A DNA stretch of 17,301 nt, taken from positions 1-17,301 of the forward strand of contig CABURV010000038.1 in the NCBI GenBank assembly GCA_902494035.1. The letters are read 5' to 3'. Positions 1 through 6,026 of the stretch are shown here, piece after piece. How positions within the stretch are numbered: the stretch's first letter is position 1; every line of letters starts with the position of its first letter. The position numbers and the translations under genes were made by a program. The notes beneath the pieces are model-generated. The model searched no databases, was not told the origin of the DNA, and saw only the letters and a program-made list of their open reading frames with translations. The DNA comes from an uncultured Collinsella sp. (GTDB lineage: Bacteria > Actinomycetota > Coriobacteriia > Coriobacteriales > Coriobacteriaceae).

Positions 1-61
1 GCAAAGGAAAGCACTTAATGTGCTTTCCGTCTTGCGCAGGACTGTAGAGCAGCAAACTTAA
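1..61. repeat. Right part of a dispersed palindromic element
   Basis: Positions 1-35 form a hairpin: arms GGAAAGCAC (6-14) and GTGCTTTCC (20-28) around loop TTAAT, with an outer GCAA/TTGC pair (1-4 and 32-35). The same 35 bases recur exactly at 17267-17301. The motif CAAACTTAA (53-61) is the exact reverse complement of TTAAGTTTG at 17243-17251. The two window ends therefore look like complementary halves of one element of roughly 85 bp. There is no coding potential and no T-run directly after the hairpin, so it is not a typical intrinsic terminator. Its function is unknown. Confidence 0.75.
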
Positions 62-81
62 ACAGCGGGCCGCCCGGACCG

Positions 82-117
82 GGAATCCGCCCCCGCGCAC
101 AGAAGGGGATTCCTTTT
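82..117 (+). terminator. Probable intrinsic terminator of an upstream gene
   Basis: GGAATCC (82-88) pairs with GGATTCC (107-113). The stem extends by two C-G pairs past a bulged G, encloses a loop of about 13 bases, and is followed by TTTT (114-117). The T-run is short, so strength is uncertain. It probably ends transcription entering from the left, ahead of the ribosomal operon promoter. Confidence 0.55.
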
Positions 118-172
118 GTGTAGGCTTTGCGGAAATGTGCCAATTTTGGGATACGCCCGGCGGCGTGGTCTG

Positions 173-201
173 TTGACGACACAGCTAACGGCACGTATCC
201 T
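173..201 (+). promoter_or_regulatory. Promoter of the rpsL-rpsG-fusA-rpsJ operon
   Basis: A -35 box TTGACG (173-178) and a -10 box TATCCT (196-201) are separated by the ideal 17 bases. Transcription would start near 208 and give a leader of about 87 bases before rpsL. This is the best sigma-70-type promoter in the gap between the upstream terminator and rpsL. The same TATCCT hexamer appears before fabH. Confidence 0.7.
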
Positions 202-220
202 ATCGAACTGCGTGTTTCGT

Positions 221-238
221 AGGGGGATGCTGACCCCT
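221..238 (+). promoter_or_regulatory. Small leader hairpin upstream of rpsL
   Basis: AGGGG (221-225) can pair with CCCCT (234-238) around an 8-base loop in the predicted 5' leader. It lies near the expected start of transcription, about 45 bases before the ribosome binding site, and has no T-run. A role in leader stability or regulation is possible but nothing further can be read from the sequence. Confidence 0.25.
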
Positions 239-294
239 CGATTCAAGCCGTTGCACTTTACAGAAAGCTGGAATCATTCGAGAAGGAGTACGCT

Positions 295-672
295 TTGCCT
301 ACTATTAACCAGCTGGTTCGCCAGGGCCGTCGTTCCGTGCCCAAGAAGTCCAAGAACGCTGCTCTGCAGCACAACTCCCAGAAGCGCGGCGTGTGCACCC
401 GCGTCTTCACCACGAGCCCCAAGAAGCCGAACTCGGCTCTTCGTAAGGTTGCCCGTGTTCGCCTTGTCAACGGCATCGAAGTTACTGCTTACATCCCTGG
501 TGAGGGCCACAACCTGCAGGAGCACTCCATCGTGCTCGTCCGCGGCGGTCGTGTCCGTGACCTCCCTGGTGTCCGTTATCACGTCATCCGTGGCGCCTAC
601 GACGCTGCTCCGGTCCAGAACCGTATGCAGGCCCGTTCCAAGTACGGTGCTAAGCGCCCCAAGGCTAAATAA
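295..672 (+). CDS. rpsL: 30S ribosomal protein S12
   Basis: S12 sits at the decoding centre of the small subunit and controls tRNA selection accuracy. The 125-residue product has the full family signature, including PKKPNSALRK (residues 42-51), GEGHNLQEHS and the C-terminal ARSKYGAKRPK. The start is TTG at 295, chosen because AAGGAG (283-288) lies six bases before it and the protein begins PTINQLVRQGRR as expected. Lys43 is the usual residue. Residue 88 is Arg (CGT at 556-558) where the mycobacterial and E. coli proteins have Lys; Lys-to-Arg there is a known streptomycin-resistance change. Asp89, the methylthiolation site, is present. It is the first gene of the str-type operon. Confidence 0.98.
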   Translation: MPTINQLVRQGRRSVPKKSKNAALQHNSQKRGVCTRVFTTSPKKPNSALRKVARVRLVNGIEVTAYIPGEGHNLQEHSIVLVRGGRVRDLPGVRYHVIRGAYDAAPVQNRMQARSKYGAKRPKAK

Positions 673-697
673 GCCAGATAACGTTTTGATACTTTCG

Positions 698-723
698 CCG
701 TGTGCCGCCTAAGCGCCGCACGG
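698..723 (+). promoter_or_regulatory. rpsL-rpsG intercistronic stem-loop, candidate S7 site
   Basis: CCGTGTG (698-704) pairs with the segment ending CACGG (719-723), and CGC (706-708) pairs with GCG (713-715) around loop CTAA, with one C-C mismatch between the two parts. It ends ten bases before the rpsG ribosome binding site (AAGGAG, 733-738). In E. coli, S7 represses its operon by binding the rpsL-rpsG intercistronic mRNA. The position matches, but the assignment is inference; it could also be a processing site. Confidence 0.35.
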
Positions 724-745
724 TAGACACTTAAGGAGATTTCAC

Positions 746-1219
746 ATGCCGCGTCGTGCAGCAGCTAATCGTCGTGAGGTTCAGCCTGACGCCGTTTACA
801 ACAACCGCCTGGTGACTCAGCTCATCAACAAGGTCCTTCTTGACGGCAAGAAGGCCACCGCTGAGCGCATCGTTTACACCGCTTTCGAGATCGTTGCCGA
901 GAAGTCCGAGGGTGGCGACGCTCTCGCTACCTTCAAGAAGGCTATGGACAACGTCAAGCCCACGCTCGAGGTTAAGCCCAAGCGTGTCGGTGGCGCTACC
1001 TATCAGGTCCCGATGGAGGTTAACTCCCGTCGTTCCACCGCTCTGGGTATCCGCTGGATCGTCAACTTCTCCCGCGCTCGCAAGGAGAAGACCATGGCCG
1101 AGCGTCTCGCCAACGAGATCCTCGACGCTTCCAACGGCCTGGGCGCTTCCGTCAAGAAGCGTGAGGACGTCTTCAAGATGGCCGAGGCCAACCGCGCGTT
1201 CTCTCACTATCGTTGGTAA
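746..1219 (+). CDS. rpsG: 30S ribosomal protein S7
   Basis: S7 nucleates assembly of the 30S head by binding the 3' major domain of 16S rRNA and lies near the tRNA exit site. The 157-residue product is of normal length for the family and shows the typical N-terminus MPRRAAANRR, the internal VGGATYQVPMEV stretch and the C-terminal ANRAFSHYRW. ATG at 746 is preceded by AAGGAG seven bases away. It is the second gene of the operon, 73 bases after rpsL and 19 bases before fusA. The gap before it holds a stem-loop that may let S7 regulate its own synthesis. Confidence 0.98.
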   Translation: MPRRAAANRREVQPDAVYNNRLVTQLINKVLLDGKKATAERIVYTAFEIVAEKSEGGDALATFKKAMDNVKPTLEVKPKRVGGATYQVPMEVNSRRSTALGIRWIVNFSRARKEKTMAERLANEILDASNGLGASVKKREDVFKMAEANRAFSHYRW

Positions 1220-1238
1220 GTTAAGGTAAGGAACTAAC

Positions 1239-3338
1239 ATGGCTAAGCCTAAGTACAAGCTTTCCGATACCCGTAACATCGGCATCATGGCTCACATCGA
1301 TGCCGGTAAGACCACCACGACCGAGCGTATTCTTTACTACACCGGTAAGACCCACAAGATCGGTGAGGTCCATGAGGGCGCTGCCACCATGGACTGGATG
1401 GTTCAGGAGCAGGAGCGCGGCGTAACCATTACCTCCGCTGCTACCACGTGCTTCTGGAACAAGGACGGTAAGGACTACCGCATCCAGATCATCGACACCC
1501 CGGGCCACGTTGACTTCACCGCCGAGGTCGAGCGCTGCCTGCGCGTCCTCGATGGCGCTGTCGCCGTCTTCGACGCCGTTGCCGGCGTTCAGCCCCAGTC
1601 TGAGACCGTTTGGCGTCAGGCTTCTACCTTCAACGTCCCCCGCATCGCCTTCATTAACAAGTATGACCGCGTGGGTGCTGACTTCTTCAACGCTATCGAG
1701 ACCATGAAGGATCGTCTCGACGCTAACGCCGTGGCCGCTCAGGTCCCGATGGGCGCCGAGGACAACTTCTGGGGCGTCATCGACCTGGTCACCATGACTG
1801 CATGGGACTTCAAGGCCGACGACAAGGGCATGACCTACCCCGAGCCGATGGACGAGATCCCGGCTGAGTTCGCTGACATCGCTGCCACCAAGCGCGAGGA
1901 GCTCCTCGACGCTGCTGCCAGCTTTGACGATGAGCTCATGGAGAAGATCCTCATGGAGGAGGACTTCACCGTCGAGGAGCTCAAGGCTGCTCTGCGCAAG
2001 GGCGTTCTGGCCAACGAGCTCAACCTCGTCTTTGTGGGCTCCGCCTACAAGAACAAGGGCGTCCAGGAGCTGCTCGACGCTGTCGTCGACTACCTGCCCA
2101 GCCCGCTTGACGTCGAGGCCGTCACCGGTACCGATCCGGACACCGGCGAGGAGATCGAGCGTCATCCTTCCTTCGACGAGCCCTTCTCCGGCCTGGTCTT
2201 CAAGATCATGACCGACCCGTTCGTCGGTAAGCTCACCTACGTCCGCGTTTACTCCGGCCGTGCCGAGTCCGGCTCCTACGTGATCAACGCTTCCAACGGT
2301 CAGCGCGAGCGCCTCGGCCGCATCCTCGAGATGAACGCCGCCGAGCGTATCGACCGTGACGACGCTGCCGCCGGCGACATCGTCGCTTGCGTCGGCTTCA
2401 AGAACTCCACCACCGGTGACACCCTGTGCGCCGAGGGCAACGAGATCGTCCTCGAGAAGATCGAGTTCGCCAAGCCCGTTATCGACGTTGCCATCGAGCC
2501 CAAGACCAAGGCCGAGCAGGACAAGATGTCCCTGGCTCTGACCAAGCTCGCCGAGGAGGACCCGACCTTCCAGGTGTCCACCAACCACGAGACCGGCCAG
2601 ACCATCATCGCCGGCATGGGCGAGCTGCACCTCGAGATCATCGTCGACCGTCTGCTCCGCGAGTTCAAGGTTGACGCTAACGTTGGTAAGCCCCAGGTTG
2701 CCTACCGCGAGACCGCTGGTCACGACGTCGAGAAGGCTGAGGGCAAGTTCGTCCGTCAGTCCGGCGGCCGCGGTCAGTACGGCCACGCCGTCATCAAGCT
2801 CGAGAAGATGGAGGAGGGCTTCGGCTACGAGTTCGTCAACGCTATCGTCGGCGGCGTCGTGCCCAAGGAGTACATCCCGTCCATCGACAAGGGCATCCAG
2901 GAGGCCCTGAACACCGGTGTTATCGCCGGCTTCCCGGTCCTCGACGTTAAGGTCACCCTGTTCGACGGTTCTTACCACGAGGTCGACTCCTCCGAGGCCG
3001 CCTTCAAGATCGCCGGTTCTATGGCTATCAAGGACGCCCTCAAGAAGTCCGATCCGCAGCTGCTCGAGCCGATCATGGCTGTCGAGGTCGAGACCCCCGA
3101 GCAGTACATGGGCGACGTTATGGGCAACCTCTCCGGTCGCCGCGGCAAGATCGAGGGCATGGAGGATCGCAAGAACAGCAAGCTCATCCGTGCCAAGGTG
3201 CCGCTGGGCGAGATGTTCGGTTACGCTACCGACCTTCGCTCCCAGACCCAGGGCCGTGCATCCTACACGATGCAGTTCGACTCTTATGAGCCCGCGCCCA
3301 AGTCCATCGTGGACGAGGTCATGAGCAAGAACGCCTAA
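1239..3338 (+). CDS. fusA: Translation elongation factor G
   Basis: EF-G is the GTPase that drives translocation of tRNA and mRNA on the ribosome, and it also acts in ribosome recycling. The 699-residue length is normal. The GTP-binding motifs are all visible: P-loop AHIDAGKTT (18-26), DTPGH (86-90) and NKYD (140-143). The fourth motif usually reads NKMD; Tyr for Met keeps the base-specifying Asn, Lys and Asp. The later domains are intact, including FVRQSGGRGQYGH and the C-terminal GRASYTMQF region. ATG at 1239 follows AAGGTAAGGA. Codon use is strongly biased, as expected for a highly expressed gene. In many bacteria tuf follows fusA; here rpsJ does. Confidence 0.98.
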   Translation: MAKPKYKLSDTRNIGIMAHIDAGKTTTTERILYYTGKTHKIGEVHEGAATMDWMVQEQERGVTITSAATTCFWNKDGKDYRIQIIDTPGHVDFTAEVERCLRVLDGAVAVFDAVAGVQPQSETVWRQASTFNVPRIAFINKYDRVGADFFNAIETMKDRLDANAVAAQVPMGAEDNFWGVIDLVTMTAWDFKADDKGMTYPEPMDEIPAEFADIAATKREELLDAAASFDDELMEKILMEEDFTVEELKAALRKGVLANELNLVFVGSAYKNKGVQELLDAVVDYLPSPLDVEAVTGTDPDTGEEIERHPSFDEPFSGLVFKIMTDPFVGKLTYVRVYSGRAESGSYVINASNGQRERLGRILEMNAAERIDRDDAAAGDIVACVGFKNSTTGDTLCAEGNEIVLEKIEFAKPVIDVAIEPKTKAEQDKMSLALTKLAEEDPTFQVSTNHETGQTIIAGMGELHLEIIVDRLLREFKVDANVGKPQVAYRETAGHDVEKAEGKFVRQSGGRGQYGHAVIKLEKMEEGFGYEFVNAIVGGVVPKEYIPSIDKGIQEALNTGVIAGFPVLDVKVTLFDGSYHEVDSSEAAFKIAGSMAIKDALKKSDPQLLEPIMAVEVETPEQYMGDVMGNLSGRRGKIEGMEDRKNSKLIRAKVPLGEMFGYATDLRSQTQGRASYTMQFDSYEPAPKSIVDEVMSKNA

Positions 3339-3363
3339 GTTCGAGCTCCCTGTTACGTAATCC

Positions 3364-3380
3364 GCGAGAACATCTCTCGC
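3364..3380 (+). promoter_or_regulatory. Hairpin just upstream of the rpsJ ribosome binding site
   Basis: GCGAGA (3364-3369) and TCTCGC (3375-3380) form a perfect six-pair stem with a five-base loop in the fusA-rpsJ gap. GGAGG (3388-3392) begins seven bases later. There is no T-run, so it is not a terminator. It could mark an RNA processing point or tune rpsJ translation. Confidence 0.3.
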
Positions 3381-3398
3381 ACTCTTTGGAGGTTTAAG

Positions 3399-3707
3399 TT
3401 GGCTACCCAGAAGATCCGCATTCGCCTCAAGGGCTATGATCACGAGGTCGTCGATCAGTCCGCGAAGCTCATCGTCGAGACCGCTCAGAAGACCGGCGCT
3501 CGCGTTTCCGGTCCTGTCCCCCTGCCCACCGAGCGCAACCTGTACACGGTTATCCGCTCGCCGCACGTGAACAAGGACTCCCGTGAGCAGTTCGAGATGC
3601 GCACCCACAAGCGCCTCATCGACATCCTCGACCCCACCTCGGGCACCGTTGATTCGCTCATGCGTCTCGACCTCCCCGCTGGCGTCGACATCGACATCAA
3701 GCTCTAA
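3399..3707 (+). CDS. rpsJ: 30S ribosomal protein S10
   Basis: S10 is a 30S head protein and, in E. coli, also the NusE partner of NusB in antitermination. The 102-residue product matches the family throughout, including RIRLKGYDHEVVDQSA near the N-terminus and the loop RSPHVNKDSREQFE. The start is TTG at 3399, placed six bases after GGAGG. The gene is normally first in the S10 operon (rpsJ-rplC-rplD and so on). Here it is last in the str-type operon: a strong terminator follows and the next gene, birA, faces the other way. The ribosomal protein genes that usually follow must lie elsewhere. Confidence 0.98.
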   Translation: MATQKIRIRLKGYDHEVVDQSAKLIVETAQKTGARVSGPVPLPTERNLYTVIRSPHVNKDSREQFEMRTHKRLIDILDPTSGTVDSLMRLDLPAGVDIDIKL

Positions 3708-3728
3708 GCGATATCGCTCATAGCTTAC

Positions 3729-3769
3729 AGAGCCCCGCTGCCATCTTGGTAGCGGGGCTCTTTTGTTTT
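3729..3769 (+). terminator. Strong intrinsic terminator after rpsJ
   Basis: A 15-pair stem (3729-3743 with 3747-3761, one G-U pair) closes a three-base loop and is followed by TTTTGTTTT. The outer arms AGAGCCCCGCT and AGCGGGGCTCT are perfectly complementary. On the - strand there is no T-run beyond the stem, so it should act mainly on the ribosomal operon. Confidence 0.95.
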
Positions 3770-3822
3770 GAATGATGGTTTGGACTGCCGGGTAATGCTG
3801 CCGAGCCGACGGCTGCGGCGAC

Positions 3823-4599
3823 CTATTCGCTCAAGGGGCGCAGCGATGCCTCCTCAAAATGGAAGGATCGCAAGCCGCCTTCCGTTTCGATACACGCGCG
3901 ACCAAAGGCATCGACGGTTTTAAAGATGCCTCGTGCCAGCTCGTCTCCAGCGGGGGAGCGGGCGATAACGTGCTTCCCGATCCAATTGAGGTGAGCGATA
4001 TATTCGTCGTGGACGGGCGCGAGCGGACCGGCGTCTTCTTCCTTGGCGTTGAGGCGCTCTGCCCAGGTATCTACAGCGTCTATAACTGCGTGATAGACCT
4101 CATCGAGGAGCATGTCGACGGCGGGAACGCTCTCGTTGAGGTCCGAGAGGCCAATTGCCGCCAGGCCGCCATCGGGCACCTCTTGGGGCGTGTAGTTTAC
4201 GTTGACACCAATGCCGCAGACGGCGAAAGGTTTGCCTTCGTTATCGCGTGCGGCCTCGACCAGAATGCCGCCGAGTTTGCGTCCACTCGCGACCAGGTCG
4301 TTGGGCCATTTGAGGCCGATCTCGTTAGTAAGACCTTGCACCTCGAGCGTCCCGAGCACCGCTAGGCCGCTGACGGCGGCAAGACCAGAGTACTTGGCGG
4401 GATCAACACGTGGACGTAGGACAATCGAGAGCAACAGGTTGCCGGCGGTTGAGTCCCACTTGTGGCCGCGTCGGCCGCGTCCTGCCGTTTGGGCTCGAGC
4501 GGCAAGTCCTGTGCCGTGCGGCGCACCCTGTTTTCCTGCTTCGAGCAGGTCATCATTGGTCGATCCGGTTACGTCGACTATCGTTAATTGGGCATCCAT
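3823..4599 (-). CDS. birA: Biotin-[acetyl-CoA carboxylase] ligase, without HTH domain
   Basis: BirA makes biotinyl-5'-AMP from biotin and ATP and transfers biotin to the acceptor lysine of biotin carboxyl carrier protein. The 258-residue protein contains the ligase core: STND (13-16), GRGRRG (40-45), KWPND (97-101), GRKLGGIL (106-113) and GIGVNVN (129-135). The C-terminal cap domain follows. It begins directly with the catalytic domain, so the N-terminal helix-turn-helix of bifunctional BirA repressors is absent. The start is the ATG at 4599-4597, placed after AAGGAGG (complement of 4611-4617). The spacing of 11 bases is somewhat long. An upstream in-frame ATG at 4680 would add 27 residues unlike the family. 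It is divergent from the operon that encodes its substrate AccB. Confidence 0.93.
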   Translation of the reverse strand: MDAQLTIVDVTGSTNDDLLEAGKQGAPHGTGLAARAQTAGRGRRGHKWDSTAGNLLLSIVLRPRVDPAKYSGLAAVSGLAVLGTLEVQGLTNEIGLKWPNDLVASGRKLGGILVEAARDNEGKPFAVCGIGVNVNYTPQEVPDGGLAAIGLSDLNESVPAVDMLLDEVYHAVIDAVDTWAERLNAKEEDAGPLAPVHDEYIAHLNWIGKHVIARSPAGDELARGIFKTVDAFGRACIETEGGLRSFHFEEASLRPLSE

Positions 4600-4679
4600 A
4601 GCGGCTGCTACCTCCTTAATGAATAAGTGAATGACGCAATGGTGTCGAGAGATAGACACAATGTGAAGCCTTTGTCGCA

Positions 4680-4707
4680 TTTAGACAATTTAATGTTAAC
4701 ACGTCAA
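4680..4707 (-). promoter_or_regulatory. Possible birA promoter
   Basis: Read on the - strand, TTGACG (4707-4702) and TCTAAA (4685-4680) are 16 bases apart. The -35 box is good and the -10 box is mediocre (four of six matches). The -35 box lies inside the first operator-like site (4693-4710), so birA could share control with the fab operon. Confidence 0.35.
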
Positions 4708-4710
4708 CAA
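4693..4710. promoter_or_regulatory. Operator-like site 1 in the birA-fabH region
   Basis: The 18-base site ATGTTAACACGTCAACAA matches site 2 (4741-4758) at 16 of 18 positions. Its core is an imperfect palindrome of the form GTTrAC-N2-GTyAAC, a shape typical of helix-turn-helix repressor operators. It covers the proposed birA -35 box and the -35 zone of the proposed fabH promoter. No regulator gene is in the window, and BirA here lacks a DNA-binding domain, so the binding protein is unknown. Confidence 0.55.
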
Positions 4711-4730
4711 AGCGCAGAATGCGCTATCCT
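4702..4730 (+). promoter_or_regulatory. Possible fab operon promoter
   Basis: The -10 candidate TATCCT (4725-4730) is identical to the one before rpsL. Seventeen bases upstream the -35 position holds CGTCAA, a poor match that lies inside operator-like site 1. Transcription would start near 4737, just before site 2. A weak -35 box bracketed by two sites suggests a regulated promoter, but its location is inferred. Confidence 0.4.
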
Positions 4731-4740
4731 CTCTTGGTCG

Positions 4741-4758
4741 ATGTAAACACATCAACAA
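4741..4758. promoter_or_regulatory. Operator-like site 2 upstream of fabH
   Basis: ATGTAAACACATCAACAA repeats site 1 with two differences, 48 bases downstream start to start. It lies between the proposed transcription start and the fabH ribosome binding site (AAAGGAGG, 4762-4769). Binding there would be placed to block the start of transcription. Its palindrome is weaker than that of site 1. Confidence 0.5.
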
Positions 4759-4775
4759 CTCAAAGGAGGCTAGTG

Positions 4776-5735
4776 ATGGGTTTCACGATACTGGGAACGG
4801 GCTCGGGACTTCCTGAGCGCAGCGTTTCCAACGACGAGCTGTCCGAGTTCCTGTACACCTCGGATGAGTGGATTTTTACCCGCACGGGGATCAAGAGCCG
4901 CCATGTGTGCACCACCGAGTCACTCGACGACCTTGCCGTGGCAGCGAGCGAGCAAGCGCTCCAGACGTCTGGAATCCATGCGAGCCAGCTGGATCTTATC
5001 GTCTGTTCGACGACGACGGGCGATCATCTCGTCCCCGCCGAAGCGTGCGCCGTTGCTGAGCGCCTGGGTGCCATATGTCCTGCCTTCGACGTTTCGGCGG
5101 CCTGCGCCGGTTTCGTATTTGCGCTCGATGTCGCCGAGGGCTATATCGCCCGCGGTCGGGCCAGGCACGTGCTGGTCGTTGCCGCCGAGCAGATGACGCG
5201 CGCGCTCGATTGGACCGACCGTGCCACGTGCGTGCTCTTTGGCGATGGGGCGGGTGCTGCGGTCATAGAGGCTGGGGGAGAGAATCCCCTTGCCGTTGAG
5301 CTTTCGACGTCGCCTGACGTCGAAACACTGCGCGTCCCCGGATTGGCAGGCTCCTCGCCGTATAAGACGGCGCAGGACCGCGAAAGCGTGCTTTCCATGA
5401 ACGGCCGTCGTGTGTTCAAGTTCGGCGTCAATGCCATCTGCGACACGGTCAACAAGCTCGTCTGCGACGCGAGCATCGCGGTCGAGGACATCGATCACTT
5501 TGTATTCCATCAGGCTAACGAACGAATCTTGAGCCAGGCGGTCAAGCGCTTAGGTGTGCCGGACGACCGTGTGGTCCGAACGTTGCGTGAAACCGGCAAC
5601 ATCTCGAGCGCCTGCATTCCGCTTGCTCTCGATCGACTGGCAAATACCGGCGCGCTGCACGCGGGCGACACCATCGCCCTGGTCGGATTTGGCGCCGGCT
5701 TGGATGTAGGTGGCTATCTACTTCGCTGGAAGTAG
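4776..5735 (+). CDS. fabH: Beta-ketoacyl-ACP synthase III
   Basis: FabH starts fatty acid synthesis by condensing an acyl-CoA primer with malonyl-ACP. The 319-residue length fits the family (E. coli has 317). The catalytic triad is visible: Cys110 in VSAACAGFVF, His245 in FHQAN and Asn275 in ETGNISSACIP. ATG at 4776 is chosen because AGGAGG (4764-4769) ends six bases before it; an in-frame GTG at 4773 is too close to that site. It is the first gene of the fab operon and sits directly behind the operator-like sites. Whether it prefers acetyl-CoA or branched primers cannot be read from the sequence with confidence. Confidence 0.96.
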   Translation: MGFTILGTGSGLPERSVSNDELSEFLYTSDEWIFTRTGIKSRHVCTTESLDDLAVAASEQALQTSGIHASQLDLIVCSTTTGDHLVPAEACAVAERLGAICPAFDVSAACAGFVFALDVAEGYIARGRARHVLVVAAEQMTRALDWTDRATCVLFGDGAGAAVIEAGGENPLAVELSTSPDVETLRVPGLAGSSPYKTAQDRESVLSMNGRRVFKFGVNAICDTVNKLVCDASIAVEDIDHFVFHQANERILSQAVKRLGVPDDRVVRTLRETGNISSACIPLALDRLANTGALHAGDTIALVGFGAGLDVGGYLLRWK

Positions 5736-5756
5736 TTGCACATAGGAAATGAAAAC

Positions 5757-5767
5757 GCCCCTGGGGC
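5757..5767 (+). promoter_or_regulatory. Short hairpin before acpP
   Basis: GCCCCTGGGGC is a compact GC-only inverted repeat in the 52-base gap between fabH and acpP, seven bases before the acpP ribosome binding site. It has no T-run. It may affect mRNA ends or stability, which would fit the greater demand for acyl carrier protein. That role is a guess. Confidence 0.25.
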
Positions 5768-5787
5768 ACAAACAAAGGAGAACTACC

Positions 5788-6024
5788 ATGGCACATCAGA
5801 AGACCTTCGAGCGCGTTTGCGACGTTATCCGCGAGACCGCCGGCCTTGACGATGTCGAGATGAAGCCCGAGTCCACGCTCGAGGAGATTGGCCTCGACAG
5901 CCTGGGTACCGTCGAGATCCTCGTTGCCGTCGAGGACGAGTTTGGCATTGAGCTCGATACCGAGGAGAACCCCAAGACGGTCGGCGAGTTCGTCGATACG
6001 GTCGAGGCGGCATTGGAGAAGTAG
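5788..6024 (+). CDS. acpP: Acyl carrier protein
   Basis: AcpP carries the growing acyl chain on a 4'-phosphopantetheine arm. The protein is 78 residues and acidic, with the attachment motif GLDSLGTVE; Ser38 is the modified residue. ATG at 5788 is chosen because AAAGGAG (5774-5780) ends seven bases before it and the product then has normal length. An in-frame ATG at 5749 has no ribosome binding site and would add 13 unusual residues. The gene lies between fabH and fabK, as in streptococci. The phosphopantetheinyl transferase that activates it is not in this window. Confidence 0.97.
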   Translation: MAHQKTFERVCDVIRETAGLDDVEMKPESTLEEIGLDSLGTVEILVAVEDEFGIELDTEENPKTVGEFVDTVEAALEK

Positions 6025-6026
6025 CG

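Noticed and set aside
1656..1667. NKYD in place of NKMD in the EF-G GTPase domain
   Set aside because: The base-recognising Asn, Lys and Asp are kept and the second variable position tolerates change; on its own it does not indicate altered function.
1221..3608. A 795-codon open frame on the - strand opposite fusA
   Set aside because: Its product is a low-complexity run rich in Leu, Val, Gly and Asp, as expected from antisense reading of a strongly biased high-GC gene, and fusA is beyond doubt on the + strand.
4693..4758. The repeated sites as BirA operators
   Set aside because: The BirA encoded here has no helix-turn-helix domain, so a classical BirA operator is not supported; another regulator would be needed.
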